Assembly: GCF_900112135.1 (NCBI RefSeq)
Contig: NZ_FOLC01000013.1
Coordinates: forward strand, 1-64,000
Direction of reading: 5' to 3'
Origin: Collimonas sp. OK412
Lineage (GTDB): Bacteria > Pseudomonadota > Gammaproteobacteria > Burkholderiales > Burkholderiaceae_D
Length of the DNA stretch: 64,000 bases
The notes beneath the pieces are model-generated. The model saw only the letters and a program-made list of their open reading frames with translations, was not told the origin of the DNA and searched no databases. Shown here piece after piece: positions 30,380-39,232 of this stretch. The translations under genes and the position numbers were made by a program. Each line of letters begins with the position of its first letter. Position 1 is the first letter of the stretch.

Positions 30380-31726
30380 ATGTCTTTTCGAGAAAAACTC
30401 AACGCCGTCAGGATAGAGCCTGTCGAGCACCCGCAGGGGCAAGTCGCGAGCGACGCATACAAGATATTGAAGGGGCGGATGCATCTCAAGCTGCTGGACA
30501 AGTTCGATCTGGCTGCGCTGGAGACCCTGGCTCCCGAAATGCTGCGCCAGGAAATCACCACGATGATCGAACGCCTGCTGAAGGAAGAGCAAGCGGTGGT
30601 CAATGACATCGAACGGCGCTCGCTGATCCGTGATATCCAGCACGAAATGCTGGGCTTCGGCCCGCTTGAATTGCTGATGGCCGATCCGACCGTGTCCGAT
30701 ATCCTGGTCAACTCCTACGACCAGATATACGTGGAGCGCAGGGGCAAGCTGGAAATAACCAATGTCACTTTTACCGATGAGAAGCACCTGTTGCGCATCA
30801 TCGACAAAATCGTGTCGCTGGTAGGCCGGCGGATAGATGAATCCAGCCCCATGGTGGACGCCAGGCTGCCGGACGGATCCCGGGTCAACGCAGTGATTCC
30901 GCCGGTAGCGCTGGATGGGCCGATGATGTCGATTCGCCGCTTCGCGCATATCCCCCTCAAGATGAGCAATCTGGTCGAGGAGTACAAGAGCTTGACTGCG
31001 GACATGGCGTTCATGCTGGAAGGCTTGAGCAAGGCCAAGGTCAACATGATCATCTCCGGCGGCACCGGTTCCGGCAAGACGACATTGCTGAACATCCTGT
31101 CCGGCTACATTCCGGTATCAGAGCGCATCGTCACAATCGAGGACGCGGCCGAGTTACAGATGCAGCAGCCGCATGTCGTGCGCATGGAAACGCGGCCGAT
31201 GAATATCGAGGGCAAGGGCGAGATTACCCAGCGCGCATTGGTGCGCAACGCACTGCGCATGCGGCCCGACCGGATCGTGATTGGCGAAGTGCGCGGCCCC
31301 GAGGCAGCCGACATGCTGCAGGCGATGAACACCGGCCATGAAGGATCGCTCACGACCATCCATGCCAATACGCCGCGGGATGCGCTGTCCCGGCTCGAAA
31401 ACATGGTGGGCATGGCAAATCTCAACTTGCCGCACAAGGCTTCCCGGCAGCAAATTGCTTCAGCCATTACGGTCATGATCCAAGCTATCAGGTTGACCGA
31501 CGGCAAACGGAAAATCACCAGCATCCAGGAACTGACCGGAATGGAGGGCGACATTATCACCATGCAAGAGATATTCGCCTTCAAGCAAACCGGGATTGGC
31601 ATCGATGGCGATGTCCAGGGCTATTTCCATGCAACAGGCGTGAGGCCGAAGTTTACTGAACGCCTGCGTTCGTTTGGCGTGGTGTTGCCGGACACAATGT
31701 TCGATCCCGCTAAACATTACCACTGA
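30380..31726 (+). CDS. tadA: TadA/CpaF secretion ATPase
   Basis: 448 residues. Type II/IV secretion ATPase motifs: Walker [14 protein letters not shown], Asp box [13 protein letters not shown], Walker [19 protein letters not shown], and His box [18 protein letters not shown]. It drives Flp pilus extension and probably retraction at the inner membrane with TadB and TadC. GGAGCATACGAAA precedes the ATG. Confidence 0.96.
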   Translation: MSFREKLNAVRIEPVEHPQGQVASDAYKILKGRMHLKLLDKFDLAALETLAPEMLRQEITTMIERLLKEEQAVVNDIERRSLIRDIQHEMLGFGPLELLMADPTVSDILVNSYDQIYVERRGKLEITNVTFTDEKHLLRIIDKIVSLVGRRIDESSPMVDARLPDGSRVNAVIPPVALDGPMMSIRRFAHIPLKMSNLVEEYKSLTADMAFMLEGLSKAKVNMIISGGTGSGKTTLLNILSGYIPVSERIVTIEDAAELQMQQPHVVRMETRPMNIEGKGEITQRALVRNALRMRPDRIVIGEVRGPEAADMLQAMNTGHEGSLTTIHANTPRDALSRLENMVGMANLNLPHKASRQQIASAITVMIQAIRLTDGKRKITSIQELTGMEGDIITMQEIFAFKQTGIGIDGDVQGYFHATGVRPKFTERLRSFGVVLPDTMFDPAKHYH

Positions 31727-31739
31727 AGGAGTGAAAATC

Positions 31740-32732
31740 ATGCTGCAATCAATCGGTGGCAACACTTTCCTGGTTTTTTCAGTGCTTGTTTTCGTTGCGG
31801 TGGTCCTGCTTCTGGAAGGCTTCTTTATGATGTGGAAATCATACAGAGGCCCGGAAGCCAAGAAGATTTCGAAGCGGCTGCAGGCACTGTCTGCTTCCCT
31901 TGATAAAACCAAGCAGTCGCAGCTGTTGAAACAACGGATGCTGAGCGAAATACCGTTATTCGAGCGCATCTTGCTGAGCCTTCCCAGGGCCCGCAGACTG
32001 GACCGGTTCATCCTCCAGGCGGGGCTCGACTGGACCGTATCCAAACTGCTGCTGTCGTGCGTGGCATTGGCAGTGGCGGGTTGCCTGGCGATGACTTTTC
32101 TGGTTCATCAATCGCTCCTGCTGGGCGCTGCGCTTGGCATTGCGCTGGCAGCTTTACCGCTGCTGTATGTGCGTCATAAACGGAGCCGGCGCCTGGCCAG
32201 GATTGAGCAACAGCTGCCAGATGTGCTTGATCTGATCACCAGGGCATTGCGTTCCGGGCATGCGTTTTCGTCCGGCCTGCAAATGGTCGGAGACGAAATG
32301 GCTGAGCCGATTGCCGGCGAATTCCGCATCGTCCACGATGAAGTCAATTTCGGCGTATCGCTGCAACAGGCATTGACTAACCTGAGCGAGCGCATACCGA
32401 TTACCGACCTGCGTTACTTCGTGGTGGCGGTGCTGATCCAGCGCGATTCAGGCGGCAACCTGACCGATGTGCTCGGCAATCTGAGCCGCCTGATTCGTGA
32501 ACGCCTGAAACTGCTTTCGAAGGTGAGGGTGCTGTCGTCCGAGGGGCGGCTGTCGGCCTGGATCCTGGGGCTCATGCCCTTCGCACTGGGGGCCGCCATG
32601 AGTTTCCTGAACCCGGATTTCATGAAGCCGTTGTGGCACGATCCTATCGGCATTGCAATCATTAAATACATGCTGGTCTTGATGGTTCTCGGCATTCTGG
32701 TCTTAAGAAAAATAATCAGAATCCGGGTATAA
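31740..32732 (+). CDS. tadB: TadB inner-membrane pilus assembly protein
   Basis: 330 residues from the ATG at 31740 (AAGGAGTGAAAATC upstream). There are hydrophobic segments at both ends, and a type II secretion F domain in the middle (QLPDVLDLITRALRSGHAFSSGLQMV...LTNLSERIPITDLRYFVVAV). It forms the platform with TadC that couples to TadA. It follows tadA by 13 bases. Confidence 0.93.
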   Translation: MLQSIGGNTFLVFSVLVFVAVVLLLEGFFMMWKSYRGPEAKKISKRLQALSASLDKTKQSQLLKQRMLSEIPLFERILLSLPRARRLDRFILQAGLDWTVSKLLLSCVALAVAGCLAMTFLVHQSLLLGAALGIALAALPLLYVRHKRSRRLARIEQQLPDVLDLITRALRSGHAFSSGLQMVGDEMAEPIAGEFRIVHDEVNFGVSLQQALTNLSERIPITDLRYFVVAVLIQRDSGGNLTDVLGNLSRLIRERLKLLSKVRVLSSEGRLSAWILGLMPFALGAAMSFLNPDFMKPLWHDPIGIAIIKYMLVLMVLGILVLRKIIRIRV

Positions 32733-32743
32733 GGGAGAACGAA

Positions 32744-33658
32744 ATGCTCATACTTTCCGTACTCGTCTTCTTCGCTGTAACGCTGGGGCTGGCAGGATTG
32801 TTCCTGTGGCTGGCGCCAACCAGAGCGGAGCAGCGGCTGCAGGCAATGTCCGATCCGGCCGAGAAGCAGCAATGGACGGAAACCATGGTGAATCTGGTCG
32901 GCCCCTTTGCCAATCTGTCTTCACCCACTGGTAACTGGGAGGAATCGCCGCTGCGGCTCAAGTTTTTCAATGCCGGAATCCGGCATAACGATGCGCGGCT
33001 GGTTTATTTTGGCATCAAGACCTTGCTGCCGCTGCTCTTTGCCGGGTTGGCATACCTGGCGCTGAGCACAATGACTCACTTTCAGGGCTTGACGTTCCTG
33101 CTGTACCTGATGCTGGCAGCCATGATCGGTTGTTACCTGCCTAACGCCCTGTTGCATTGGAAAATAAAAATGCGCAGGCGCGAAATTTTCGAAAGTTTTC
33201 CCGACGCCACGGACCTGATGCTGGTTTGCATCGAAGCAGGTTTAGGACTGGATGCCGGCCTTACCAAGGTGGCTGACGAAATCAGGATAAAAAGCGTCGC
33301 CCTGGCGGAAGAACTGCACTTGACCAATCTGGAAATGAGAGCGGGCGGAACACGCGAGAAATCCTTGCGCAACCTGGCGCTGCGCACGGGTGTTGAGGAA
33401 ATAAGCATATTCGCTACCATGCTGACGCAAGCAGACAAGTTCGGCACAAGCATCGGCGAATCCCTGCGGGTATTTTCCGATGACCTGCGGCACAAGAGGC
33501 AGGTGCGCGCCGAGGAAATGGCTGCCAAGGTTCCGACAAAAATGCTGTTCCCTTTGGTGGTCTTCATATTCCCATCGATTATCATGGTCATCATGGGACC
33601 GGCCGTGATTCAGATCATCAGGACCATCATGCCAATGCTAAGCGGGGGAATCCATTGA
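32744..33658 (+). CDS. tadC: TadC inner-membrane pilus assembly protein
   Basis: 304 residues with hydrophobic segments and an F domain (SFPDATDLMLVCIEAGLGLDAGLTKVADE...IFATMLTQADKFGTSIGESLRVF). It is the last Tad gene. The usual TadD TPR gene is missing after it; a response-regulator gene on the other strand starts 7 bases past the stop. Confidence 0.93.
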   Translation: MLILSVLVFFAVTLGLAGLFLWLAPTRAEQRLQAMSDPAEKQQWTETMVNLVGPFANLSSPTGNWEESPLRLKFFNAGIRHNDARLVYFGIKTLLPLLFAGLAYLALSTMTHFQGLTFLLYLMLAAMIGCYLPNALLHWKIKMRRREIFESFPDATDLMLVCIEAGLGLDAGLTKVADEIRIKSVALAEELHLTNLEMRAGGTREKSLRNLALRTGVEEISIFATMLTQADKFGTSIGESLRVFSDDLRHKRQVRAEEMAAKVPTKMLFPLVVFIFPSIIMVIMGPAVIQIIRTIMPMLSGGIH

Positions 33659-33665
33659 GCTGCAA

Positions 33666-34352
33666 TCAGGAATGCGGGCTCCCCAGCTGGTGCTTGATTG
33701 CATAAACGTACAACTCAAGGCGATTGCTCACGCCCAGCTTGTGGTAGATCGATGTCAGGTGGTTGCACAAGGTGTGCTCGGATATGTATAGCCGTTGCGA
33801 AAGCGCTTTGTTCGAAGCGCCGCTTCCCTCGACTATCGTGTGAATGATTTTTTGCTCCTTGGCTGTCAGGGTCGCTTTCTTTTTCGTGTCGATGTCTGGC
33901 TTTGACGTCCCGGCCGGCACCATGAGTTCGCCGAATACCCTGCCCAGCGTTTCACGGTCCAGCCACAATTCGCCTTGATGGGTTTTTTCGATCGCCTTCA
34001 GCACTTGTTCCGCCGATGCGTCTTTGCGCAATATCCCGCGGGCGCCGCGCAAAACCGCTATATCCAGTGTCGCCTGTTTGCGTTCGCCGGTTAAGATCAG
34101 GACGCGCGACACCAGGTTCGACAGCAGGGCGGGGAGGATATCCAGGCCGTTTTTCCCATCCAGGTCAAGGTCCAGCAAAACGACATCCGGAATCAGCTGG
34201 TCGATTTTCGCAAGCGCTTCTTCGCAGGTTCTTGCGGTTCCGACCACTTCCATCTTCGGTTTTTCACCGTCGATCAATTTACCCAATCCCCACAGCATCG
34301 TCTGGTGATCGTCGATGAGCATTACGCGAATGGTTTCGTCCGCCGGCTTCAT
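33666..34352 (-). CDS. NarL/LuxR-type response regulator
   Basis: 228 residues. The receiver domain (VMLIDDHQTMLWGLGKLI, phospho-acceptor Asp in PDVVLLDLDLDG) and a LuxR-type helix-turn-helix at the end (TAKEQKIIHTIVEGSGASNKALSQRLYISEHTLCNHLTSIYHKLG) are clear. It is paired with the histidine kinase gene 12 bases upstream and converges on tadC. Control of the Tad operon is inferred from position. Confidence 0.92.
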   Translation of the reverse strand: MKPADETIRVMLIDDHQTMLWGLGKLIDGEKPKMEVVGTARTCEEALAKIDQLIPDVVLLDLDLDGKNGLDILPALLSNLVSRVLILTGERKQATLDIAVLRGARGILRKDASAEQVLKAIEKTHQGELWLDRETLGRVFGELMVPAGTSKPDIDTKKKATLTAKEQKIIHTIVEGSGASNKALSQRLYISEHTLCNHLTSIYHKLGVSNRLELYVYAIKHQLGSPHS

Positions 34353-34364
34353 GGTGCCACCTTT

Positions 34365-36071
34365 TTAAACGGGTATTTCGATCAATACGGCGGTGCCGCC
34401 GCCAACGCCTTGCTTCACCTGGGCCGTCCCGCCCAGTGCGCTAGCCCGCTCGGTAATCGAACGCGGCATGAAATCGATAGACTGGGTGCCGATGCCTTCA
34501 TTTTCGATCTGGATCTTGAGCCAGCCGTCTGCGCACTGGAGTTTGACCAGTCCGCGCTGGGCATCGGTGTGTTTGCAGATGTTGCTCAATCCCTCGCGCA
34601 CCACCTGCAATACCTCTGCAGTCAGGCGGTCGCTGACGTTAAGTTCGCCTTCCATGCTGACTGCGATATCGATTCCGTAGAATTCCCTGACTTGCGCCGC
34701 CTGCTGGCGCAGAATGGCCAGGAATATCGGCTCAGTCTTTCCCGATGCGGTTTTAAAGGTGCCGGCATAGCGCCGCAGGTCGCCTATCACCTGTGCCGCC
34801 ATGCTGATCAATTTATCGAGATCGTCGATCAGAGGATTGTCTGGGGCAGCTTTGTGCCGTAACGCGCTCAATCCCATTTTCAGGCCGATGTATGGCTGGA
34901 TGGCGGTATCGTGGATATCCAGTGCAATTTTTTTCCGTTCTTGCGAAACCGCCTCCGAGGCCATCCGATCGAGAAGTTCGATGTTATCGAGAACAGGAAA
35001 CGCCTGTTCAGCGACATGGCTCAAAAACAGGGCGTCCGCTTTGTTGAATCTATTTTTCCGCGAGATGACATAAATGCGGCCGTTGCCTTTTCTCAATGAC
35101 AAAGGAACACTGATAAAGGAATCTGTCTCCAGCAGCTCGGCCATGTTCTGGCTGGCCTGTTCTTCGCGATTGGTCCATTTGCCGCTCGCACTTTCATATA
35201 CCTGGGATCCCCCGAGGACGAACATGGCAGGCCCAATGGGGCGGGAGTAGGCAACGATCTGGTCTTGCGAAAAAACCATGAGCCGGGATGCCGCTTCTGC
35301 GCGGACTTCCACGGCGTTGATTGATTGCTCTGCATCGCCTTCTTTGATCGTCCGCAATGAATAGGTCGCGGAATCCTTGTCCAGGGTCACCAGAATACAG
35401 CTGTTGCCTCTGAAAAAAACCAATGTCTTTTTCAGGACAGAGGTAATGGTGTGATCGACCCCAAAACGCGGATTCGACAGCCGGCTGACATCGCGCAGCA
35501 GTGCAATCCGGCGCTTCAGTTCCAGTTTCGATTCCCCCCAGCGTGCGCTCATGTAGCCGAATGTCAGCAAGAAGGTGGTGCGCAACAATAAGCGGGGAAG
35601 ATCTTGCTGTGCCTCCAGCGTCAAGCCGCATGCGGCAAGCAATACCGCTGAGGCGATGGTGATTCGCGCACCTTCCTCGAAACCCCAGCGGAAAGACGCA
35701 GTGAGAATGGCGAAAAAGAAGAACAGGGAAAAAAAGCTGCTGATGCCGCCTGTGAACAAGACGATCAGCGCATACCAGCAGACATCCATCCAGTGAATCA
35801 GTTTGCTCTGTGAAAATGACTTGTTAAGCAGGGCAAAAATGTAAAGGACAATGCAGTGGAAGACATACCCGGAAAAGATGAGCCAGGTAGAACGGTCAAC
35901 GCCGCTTAAGCCTGACGGGTCGATAAAAATCGCCAGCAGGCCGGACACAGCCAGGACCAGCCGCATCCGGCTAACCATTTGGGCGTCAGCAGCGTCCGTG
36001 GCCAGGCTCAACGCAATTTCGTTTTTTTTGTCTAGCCTGTAGACACCCATAGTGTTCTCGCGCCAAAACAT
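34365..36071 (-). CDS. Membrane sensor histidine kinase (NarX/HisKA_3 type)
   Basis: 568 residues. The ATG at 36071 has GGGAGG about 10 bases upstream; the next ATG, at 36050, lacks one. The N-terminal half has about six hydrophobic helices (residues 40-175), then a GAF-like region, then the kinase core with His387 in QERKKIALDIHDTAIQPYIGL and an ATPase domain (VLQVVREGLSNICKHTDA, GVGGGTAVLIEIP). The signal is unknown. The SISSFFSLFFFFAI membrane segment is very Phe-rich. Confidence 0.9.
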   Translation of the reverse strand: MFWRENTMGVYRLDKKNEIALSLATDAADAQMVSRMRLVLAVSGLLAIFIDPSGLSGVDRSTWLIFSGYVFHCIVLYIFALLNKSFSQSKLIHWMDVCWYALIVLFTGGISSFFSLFFFFAILTASFRWGFEEGARITIASAVLLAACGLTLEAQQDLPRLLLRTTFLLTFGYMSARWGESKLELKRRIALLRDVSRLSNPRFGVDHTITSVLKKTLVFFRGNSCILVTLDKDSATYSLRTIKEGDAEQSINAVEVRAEAASRLMVFSQDQIVAYSRPIGPAMFVLGGSQVYESASGKWTNREEQASQNMAELLETDSFISVPLSLRKGNGRIYVISRKNRFNKADALFLSHVAEQAFPVLDNIELLDRMASEAVSQERKKIALDIHDTAIQPYIGLKMGLSALRHKAAPDNPLIDDLDKLISMAAQVIGDLRRYAGTFKTASGKTEPIFLAILRQQAAQVREFYGIDIAVSMEGELNVSDRLTAEVLQVVREGLSNICKHTDAQRGLVKLQCADGWLKIQIENEGIGTQSIDFMPRSITERASALGGTAQVKQGVGGGTAVLIEIPV

Positions 36072-36511
36072 AGAGCGTGATCCTCCCTTTGTTTCCTAGC
36101 GCGTTAGTTTTATGGGGATACCCCTTATGGGACGCGCTGATGCCTGGAAACCGCCAAACCAAATTGCTGCTTTTTTGATAATTCCTCTAATTTTTTTTGA
36201 GAAAATGTTTTTAATTGTTAATTTTATTTGGTTACTGATTGTTAATTTATATATTGCCCCTCGGGTATAGCTATGTCAATGCTGGATGTCGACACTGCCG
36301 GCAAATGATCGTTACGGATACAACATCTTGATGCTGGCGATGTGGGCCGATGTCAGCATATGGCCAGGGCGGCAAGGAGCGGCAATGGTGGCCGCTTGGT
36401 CTATGGAAACATCCTGGTTGCGATTCCGCGTATTATACTTGTGCGGCTAGACAGATCCCGGCTGGCAGGGCGGGGCCATACGACAAATCGCTTGAAAGGC
36501 GCCGGCGCGCG
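36072..36511. other. AT-rich boundary region between kinase and LysE genes
   Basis: About 440 bases with no intact gene. The first 190 are very AT-rich and should hold the kinase promoter. A small dyad GGGG-ATA-CCCC lies about 45 bases before its start. The rest contains the xylH 3' fragment and the start region of the LysE gene. Confidence 0.7.
36273..36359 (+). pseudogene. xylH: Decayed fragment of the xylH 3' end
   Basis: These 87 bases align with 21922-22007 inside xylH. They share ATGTC.ATGCTGGATGTC at the start and GATGCTGGCG.TGTGGG near the end, with indels and about 80 percent identity by hand. It is out of frame and has no start. It marks the far edge of the Tad/two-component block as an ancient junction with the xylose locus. 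Confidence 0.8.
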
Positions 36512-37153
36512 ATGCATACGCAGACTATCCTCACCTATACCGCCTTCGCGGCGCTGTCCATCCTCAGTCCTGGGCCGTCGATCCTGCTGTCCCTGCGCAA
36601 CGGCGCCACCTATGGTCCGCGTTCGGTGATGTGGTCCGGCCTCGGCAATATTTCCGGCGTGTTCTGCCTGTCCACCGCGGCGATCCTTGGCCTTGGCGTG
36701 TTGCTCAAGTCGTCGGCCATGCTGTTTTTGGCAGTCAAGGTTTGCGGCGCGCTCTACCTGTTTTATATCGGCATCCGGCACCTGTTCGCCGGCTCGGGCG
36801 GACTCGCTTATGAATCGGAAGCAGGGCAGGCCGGGATTGCTCCGCCTCCTCGCAAGCTGTATGGCGAAGCCTTCCTGACGGCGGCGACCAATCCCAAGGC
36901 AGTATTGTTTTTCACAGCGCTGTTCCCGCAGTTCATCGACGCCCAAGCGGCTCTGCTGCCGCAGTTCCTGGTCCTCATGGCCATCTTCATGAGCTTGTCG
37001 TACAGCACCCACCTGAGCTACGCCGTAGTGGCATCCCGCGCCAGGCACCTGCTGGTGAGGCCGCAGTTCGCCAAATGGGTGAACCGGGTGGTGGGGACCG
37101 CCTTCATTTCGTTCGGCTCGCTGCTGCTGGCATTGCGTCGCCAGGCCTCCTGA
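36512..37153 (+). CDS. LysE family amino-acid exporter
   Basis: 213 residues from the ATG at 36512; the frame is open upstream without a ribosome site. About six hydrophobic helices and the LysE/RhtB signatures SPGPSILLSLRNGATYG and ATNPKAVLFFTALFPQF are visible. It probably exports an amino acid or analogue; substrate unknown. It is the first intact gene after the Tad block. Confidence 0.85.
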   Translation: MHTQTILTYTAFAALSILSPGPSILLSLRNGATYGPRSVMWSGLGNISGVFCLSTAAILGLGVLLKSSAMLFLAVKVCGALYLFYIGIRHLFAGSGGLAYESEAGQAGIAPPPRKLYGEAFLTAATNPKAVLFFTALFPQFIDAQAALLPQFLVLMAIFMSLSYSTHLSYAVVASRARHLLVRPQFAKWVNRVVGTAFISFGSLLLALRRQAS

Positions 37154-37158
37154 ATCCG

Positions 37159-37246
37159 TATGTCGAATTGTAATCGTTTGTAAGGGTAGTCAACAGCACC
37201 TGCATCGCCCTCGTTATCTGCTCAAGCCCTCGGGATTTTCCTGAGG
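37159..37246 (+). promoter_or_regulatory. Conserved leader of the first Ala/Lys-rich small protein gene
   Basis: A 40-base block (37159-37198) matches 42946-42985 at 33 of 40 positions without gaps. It contains TTGTAA repeated exactly 10 bases apart. After an identical 30-base interval comes a hairpin, CCTCGGGA-TTT-TCCTGAGG. The GTAA-N6-GTAA layout resembles sites of CpxR/OmpR-type regulators. Confidence 0.55.
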
Positions 37247-37273
37247 TAACCAAGATAATGTAAAGGTGCACAC

Positions 37274-37597
37274 ATGAACAAATTACTCGCAACCCTGGTC
37301 GCTGGCTTGTTTGCTACTTCTGTTTTCGCCCAGGCAGCTGCCCCGGCAACTCCTGCAGCGCCTGCTGCATCGGCAGCAGCAAGCGTAACCGCACCGGCTG
37401 CAAAAGCAGACGTGAAGGCGGATGTGAAGGCCCCTAAGGTTGAAACCAAGGCCGTTGCCAAGACCGAATCCAAGGCAGCCGCCACCGAAAAGACCGCTAA
37501 GGCAAAAACCCATCACACGCCTTTCAAAGCCACAGGCAAGGTGAAGGCAGATCCGGCTGCAGCCAAGGCCGATACCACGGTAGCCGCACCTAAGTAA
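37274..37597 (+). CDS. Ala/Lys-rich secreted small protein, paralog 1
   Basis: 107 residues. Signal peptide MNKLLATLVAGLFATSVFAQ, then Ala/Pro-rich and Lys/Ala/Val repeats (AKADVKADVKAPKVETKA) and a KAKTHHTPFK motif with His-His. AAAGGTGCACAC precedes the ATG. It is paralogous to the gene at 43059: same signal peptide, same His-His motif, same end (APK) and similar leader. Function unknown; an envelope stress protein is a guess from the leader repeats. Confidence 0.7.
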   Translation: MNKLLATLVAGLFATSVFAQAAAPATPAAPAASAAASVTAPAAKADVKADVKAPKVETKAVAKTESKAAATEKTAKAKTHHTPFKATGKVKADPAAAKADTTVAAPK

Positions 37598-37611
37598 TCC
37601 AAGTAGCGCAC

Positions 37612-37648
37612 AATGCAAGAGACAGGATCATCCTGTCTCTTGCATTTT
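37612..37648 (+). terminator. Rho-independent terminator
   Basis: A perfect 16-bp stem (AATGCAAGAGACAGGA and complement, loop TCA) followed by TTTT, just after paralog 1. Confidence 0.9.
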
Positions 37649-37688
37649 CATGCGTCGTTTTTTTTGAACATGTCTTAAGGAATAAATC

Positions 37689-37883
37689 ATGGGTATCCTG
37701 GAAGAAGTCATTGGCGCGGTGGTCGCAGTCGAGGGTGTGAAGAAGCTGGATCCGAATGCATCCATACTGACCGAAGGCATAGCCGCCATTGCCGGTTACA
37801 AGGGTGTCGAAGCGGTGACTGAACATCTCGAGAACAAGGAAGAGGAAAGCAAGGCGGGCGATGACCCTCAGCAGCCTGCTTAA
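37689..37883 (+). CDS. Small acidic protein of unknown function
   Basis: 64 residues. MGILEEVIGAVVAVEGVKKLDPNASILTEGIAAIAGYKGVEAV reads as one or two amphipathic helices with a Gly/Ala-rich middle, then an acidic tail. It has AAGGAATAAATC upstream and a terminator downstream, so it is its own unit. No recognised family. Confidence 0.5.
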   Translation: MGILEEVIGAVVAVEGVKKLDPNASILTEGIAAIAGYKGVEAVTEHLENKEEESKAGDDPQQPA

Positions 37884-37901
37884 AGTCCTTGAACAATTCA
37901 G

Positions 37902-37935
37902 AAGAGGAATCTTCCCATCCCGGGAGATTCCTCTT
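37902..37935 (+). terminator. Rho-independent terminator
   Basis: AAGAGGAATCT pairs perfectly with AGATTCCTCTT around a 12-base loop and is followed by TT. It ends the 64-residue gene. Confidence 0.75.
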
Positions 37936-38017
37936 TTCCATTTCAGCGCCCGAGACAAACCGCGAAAAATATGTCACTGTAAGACGCAATCAATCCGAAT
38001 CGAGGCAGGGAGAAAAG

Positions 38018-38230
38018 ATGAAGCTGACTTACTGGGTAGCTGCAAGCCTGAACGGCGACAAGACCGATGCCGTCATTGCCCGGACCAAGCATGACTGCGA
38101 ACAGAAAATCCTGACTTACGACAATCCTTCGGAGTACGGCCAGCCGGTAAAAAAATCCTTCCTTTACGGCGACGTATTCGACCTGTTTGAAATGGCGACA
38201 GCCAAGGACGGCGGGCGCGGCATGGGATAA
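38018..38230 (+). CDS. Small conserved-looking hypothetical protein
   Basis: 70 residues from the ATG at 38018, with GGGAGAAAAG upstream. MKLTYWVAASLNGDKTDAVIARTKHDCEQKI is followed by YGQPVKKSFLYGDVFDLFEMAT. No signal peptide or membrane segment is seen. Unknown function. A minus-strand frame with a strong ribosome site overlaps it (38073-38336). Confidence 0.5.
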   Translation: MKLTYWVAASLNGDKTDAVIARTKHDCEQKILTYDNPSEYGQPVKKSFLYGDVFDLFEMATAKDGGRGMG

Positions 38231-38336
38231 AACGGCGGCAGCAGCCAGCTGCGCCATATCGCAGGAATAGCAGATGCGCGGCGATACTCGCCAGCATGCC
38301 GAGCGTGCCTGCGGTTTCAAGCAAGGCGGCGAGCAT
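38073..38336 (-). CDS. Possible small membrane protein antisense to the 70-aa gene
   Basis: 87 residues if real. AAAGGAGGAAAATC sits just before the ATG, a near-ideal site. The start MLAALLETAGTLGMLASIAAHLLFLRYG is a plausible membrane helix. The second half, antisense to 38018-38230, is Arg/Cys-rich and looks non-coding, so the true product may be shorter or frameshifted. It lies 26 bases after the TauE gene on the same strand. Confidence 0.3.
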   Translation of the reverse strand: MLAALLETAGTLGMLASIAAHLLFLRYGAAGCCRRFIPCRARRPWLSPFQTGRIRRRKGRIFLPAGRTPKDCRKSGFSVRSHAWSGQ

Positions 38337-38361
38337 GATTTTCCTCCTTTTGAGCAACGGC

Positions 38362-39111
38362 CTACAAGATCGGACGCAGCGCCAGCTGCAGCCCGAGCAC
38401 GGCAAGGCACATGAAAAACCAGCGCCGGAAAGTCGCAGGACTGACACGCCGGCGGATATGCTGGCCCAGCCACATCCCCAGCAATGCAGGCAGCACCGCA
38501 AGGCCGGAGATTCCGATATCGTCCAGCTGGAAGGCGCCTTGCCGCTGCAAGCCGATGGCCAGCGCGATGGTCGACACGGTGAACGACAGGCCCAGCGCCT
38601 GCACCAGCTCCTCCTTGTCCAGCCCCAGCGCCTGGATATAGGGCACGGCCGGAATCACGAACACGCCGGTGCCGCCGGTAATCAATCCAGTGACGACACC
38701 GACCAGCGGCGATAGAGGACGTTCCATTCGTGCAGGAAACGACAGCTGGCGCGCAGCCAGCCCGAACAGTGCATAGACCACCAGTACGACGCCGAGCGCT
38801 ATTGCAGTCCAGCCGGCGCTGTCGTTGGTCATCAGCCAGGCGCCGGCAACGGTGCCGGCGGTGATGCCGGCCACCATGGTCCACAGCCGCCGGGCCAGCG
38901 CCAGGAATCCGGGGCCGGCCAGCAGCTGCCAGATGTTGGTGACGAAAGACGGCAGGATCAGGAGCGAGGCTGCCGCTGCCGGCGGCATGGCGATTCCCAG
39001 CAGTCCCATGGCGACGGTCGGCAATCCCATGCCGGTCACGCCCTTGACTGTCCCGGCGACAAGGAAGATGAGGCAAACGGCAGACAATCGTGGCAGGTCA
39101 AAATGGAGCAT
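38362..39111 (-). CDS. TauE/SafE family membrane transporter
   Basis: 249 residues from the ATG at 39111 (MLHFDLPRLSAVCLIFLVAG); starts up to 39168 are possible but lack good sites. About eight hydrophobic segments, with the family pattern AGTVKGVTGMGLPTV and GLITGGTGVFVIPAVPYIQ. The family exports sulfite, sulfoacetate or related anions. Divergent from a LysR gene that probably controls it. Confidence 0.85.
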   Translation of the reverse strand: MLHFDLPRLSAVCLIFLVAGTVKGVTGMGLPTVAMGLLGIAMPPAAAASLLILPSFVTNIWQLLAGPGFLALARRLWTMVAGITAGTVAGAWLMTNDSAGWTAIALGVVLVVYALFGLAARQLSFPARMERPLSPLVGVVTGLITGGTGVFVIPAVPYIQALGLDKEELVQALGLSFTVSTIALAIGLQRQGAFQLDDIGISGLAVLPALLGMWLGQHIRRRVSPATFRRWFFMCLAVLGLQLALRPIL

Positions 39112-39184
39112 GGCGGAGATCTCGAAACGCGACAGTCGCATTTTTCTCGATCCGGCGCTGCCGCACAATGCGTAAGAATCGTAT

Positions 39185-39211
39185 CCAGCCTTAGGCTATG
39201 CCTAAGGCTGG
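39185..39211. promoter_or_regulatory. Perfect 27-bp palindrome, likely LysR operator
   Basis: CCAGCCTTAGGC-TAT-GCCTAAGGCTGG, a perfect 12-base inverted repeat with a 3-base centre. It contains T-N11-A, the LysR-box form. It lies in the 121-base space between the divergent tauE-like and LysR genes. Confidence 0.7.
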
Positions 39212-39232
39212 AAGGCTGCTAGCATCGTGCTT

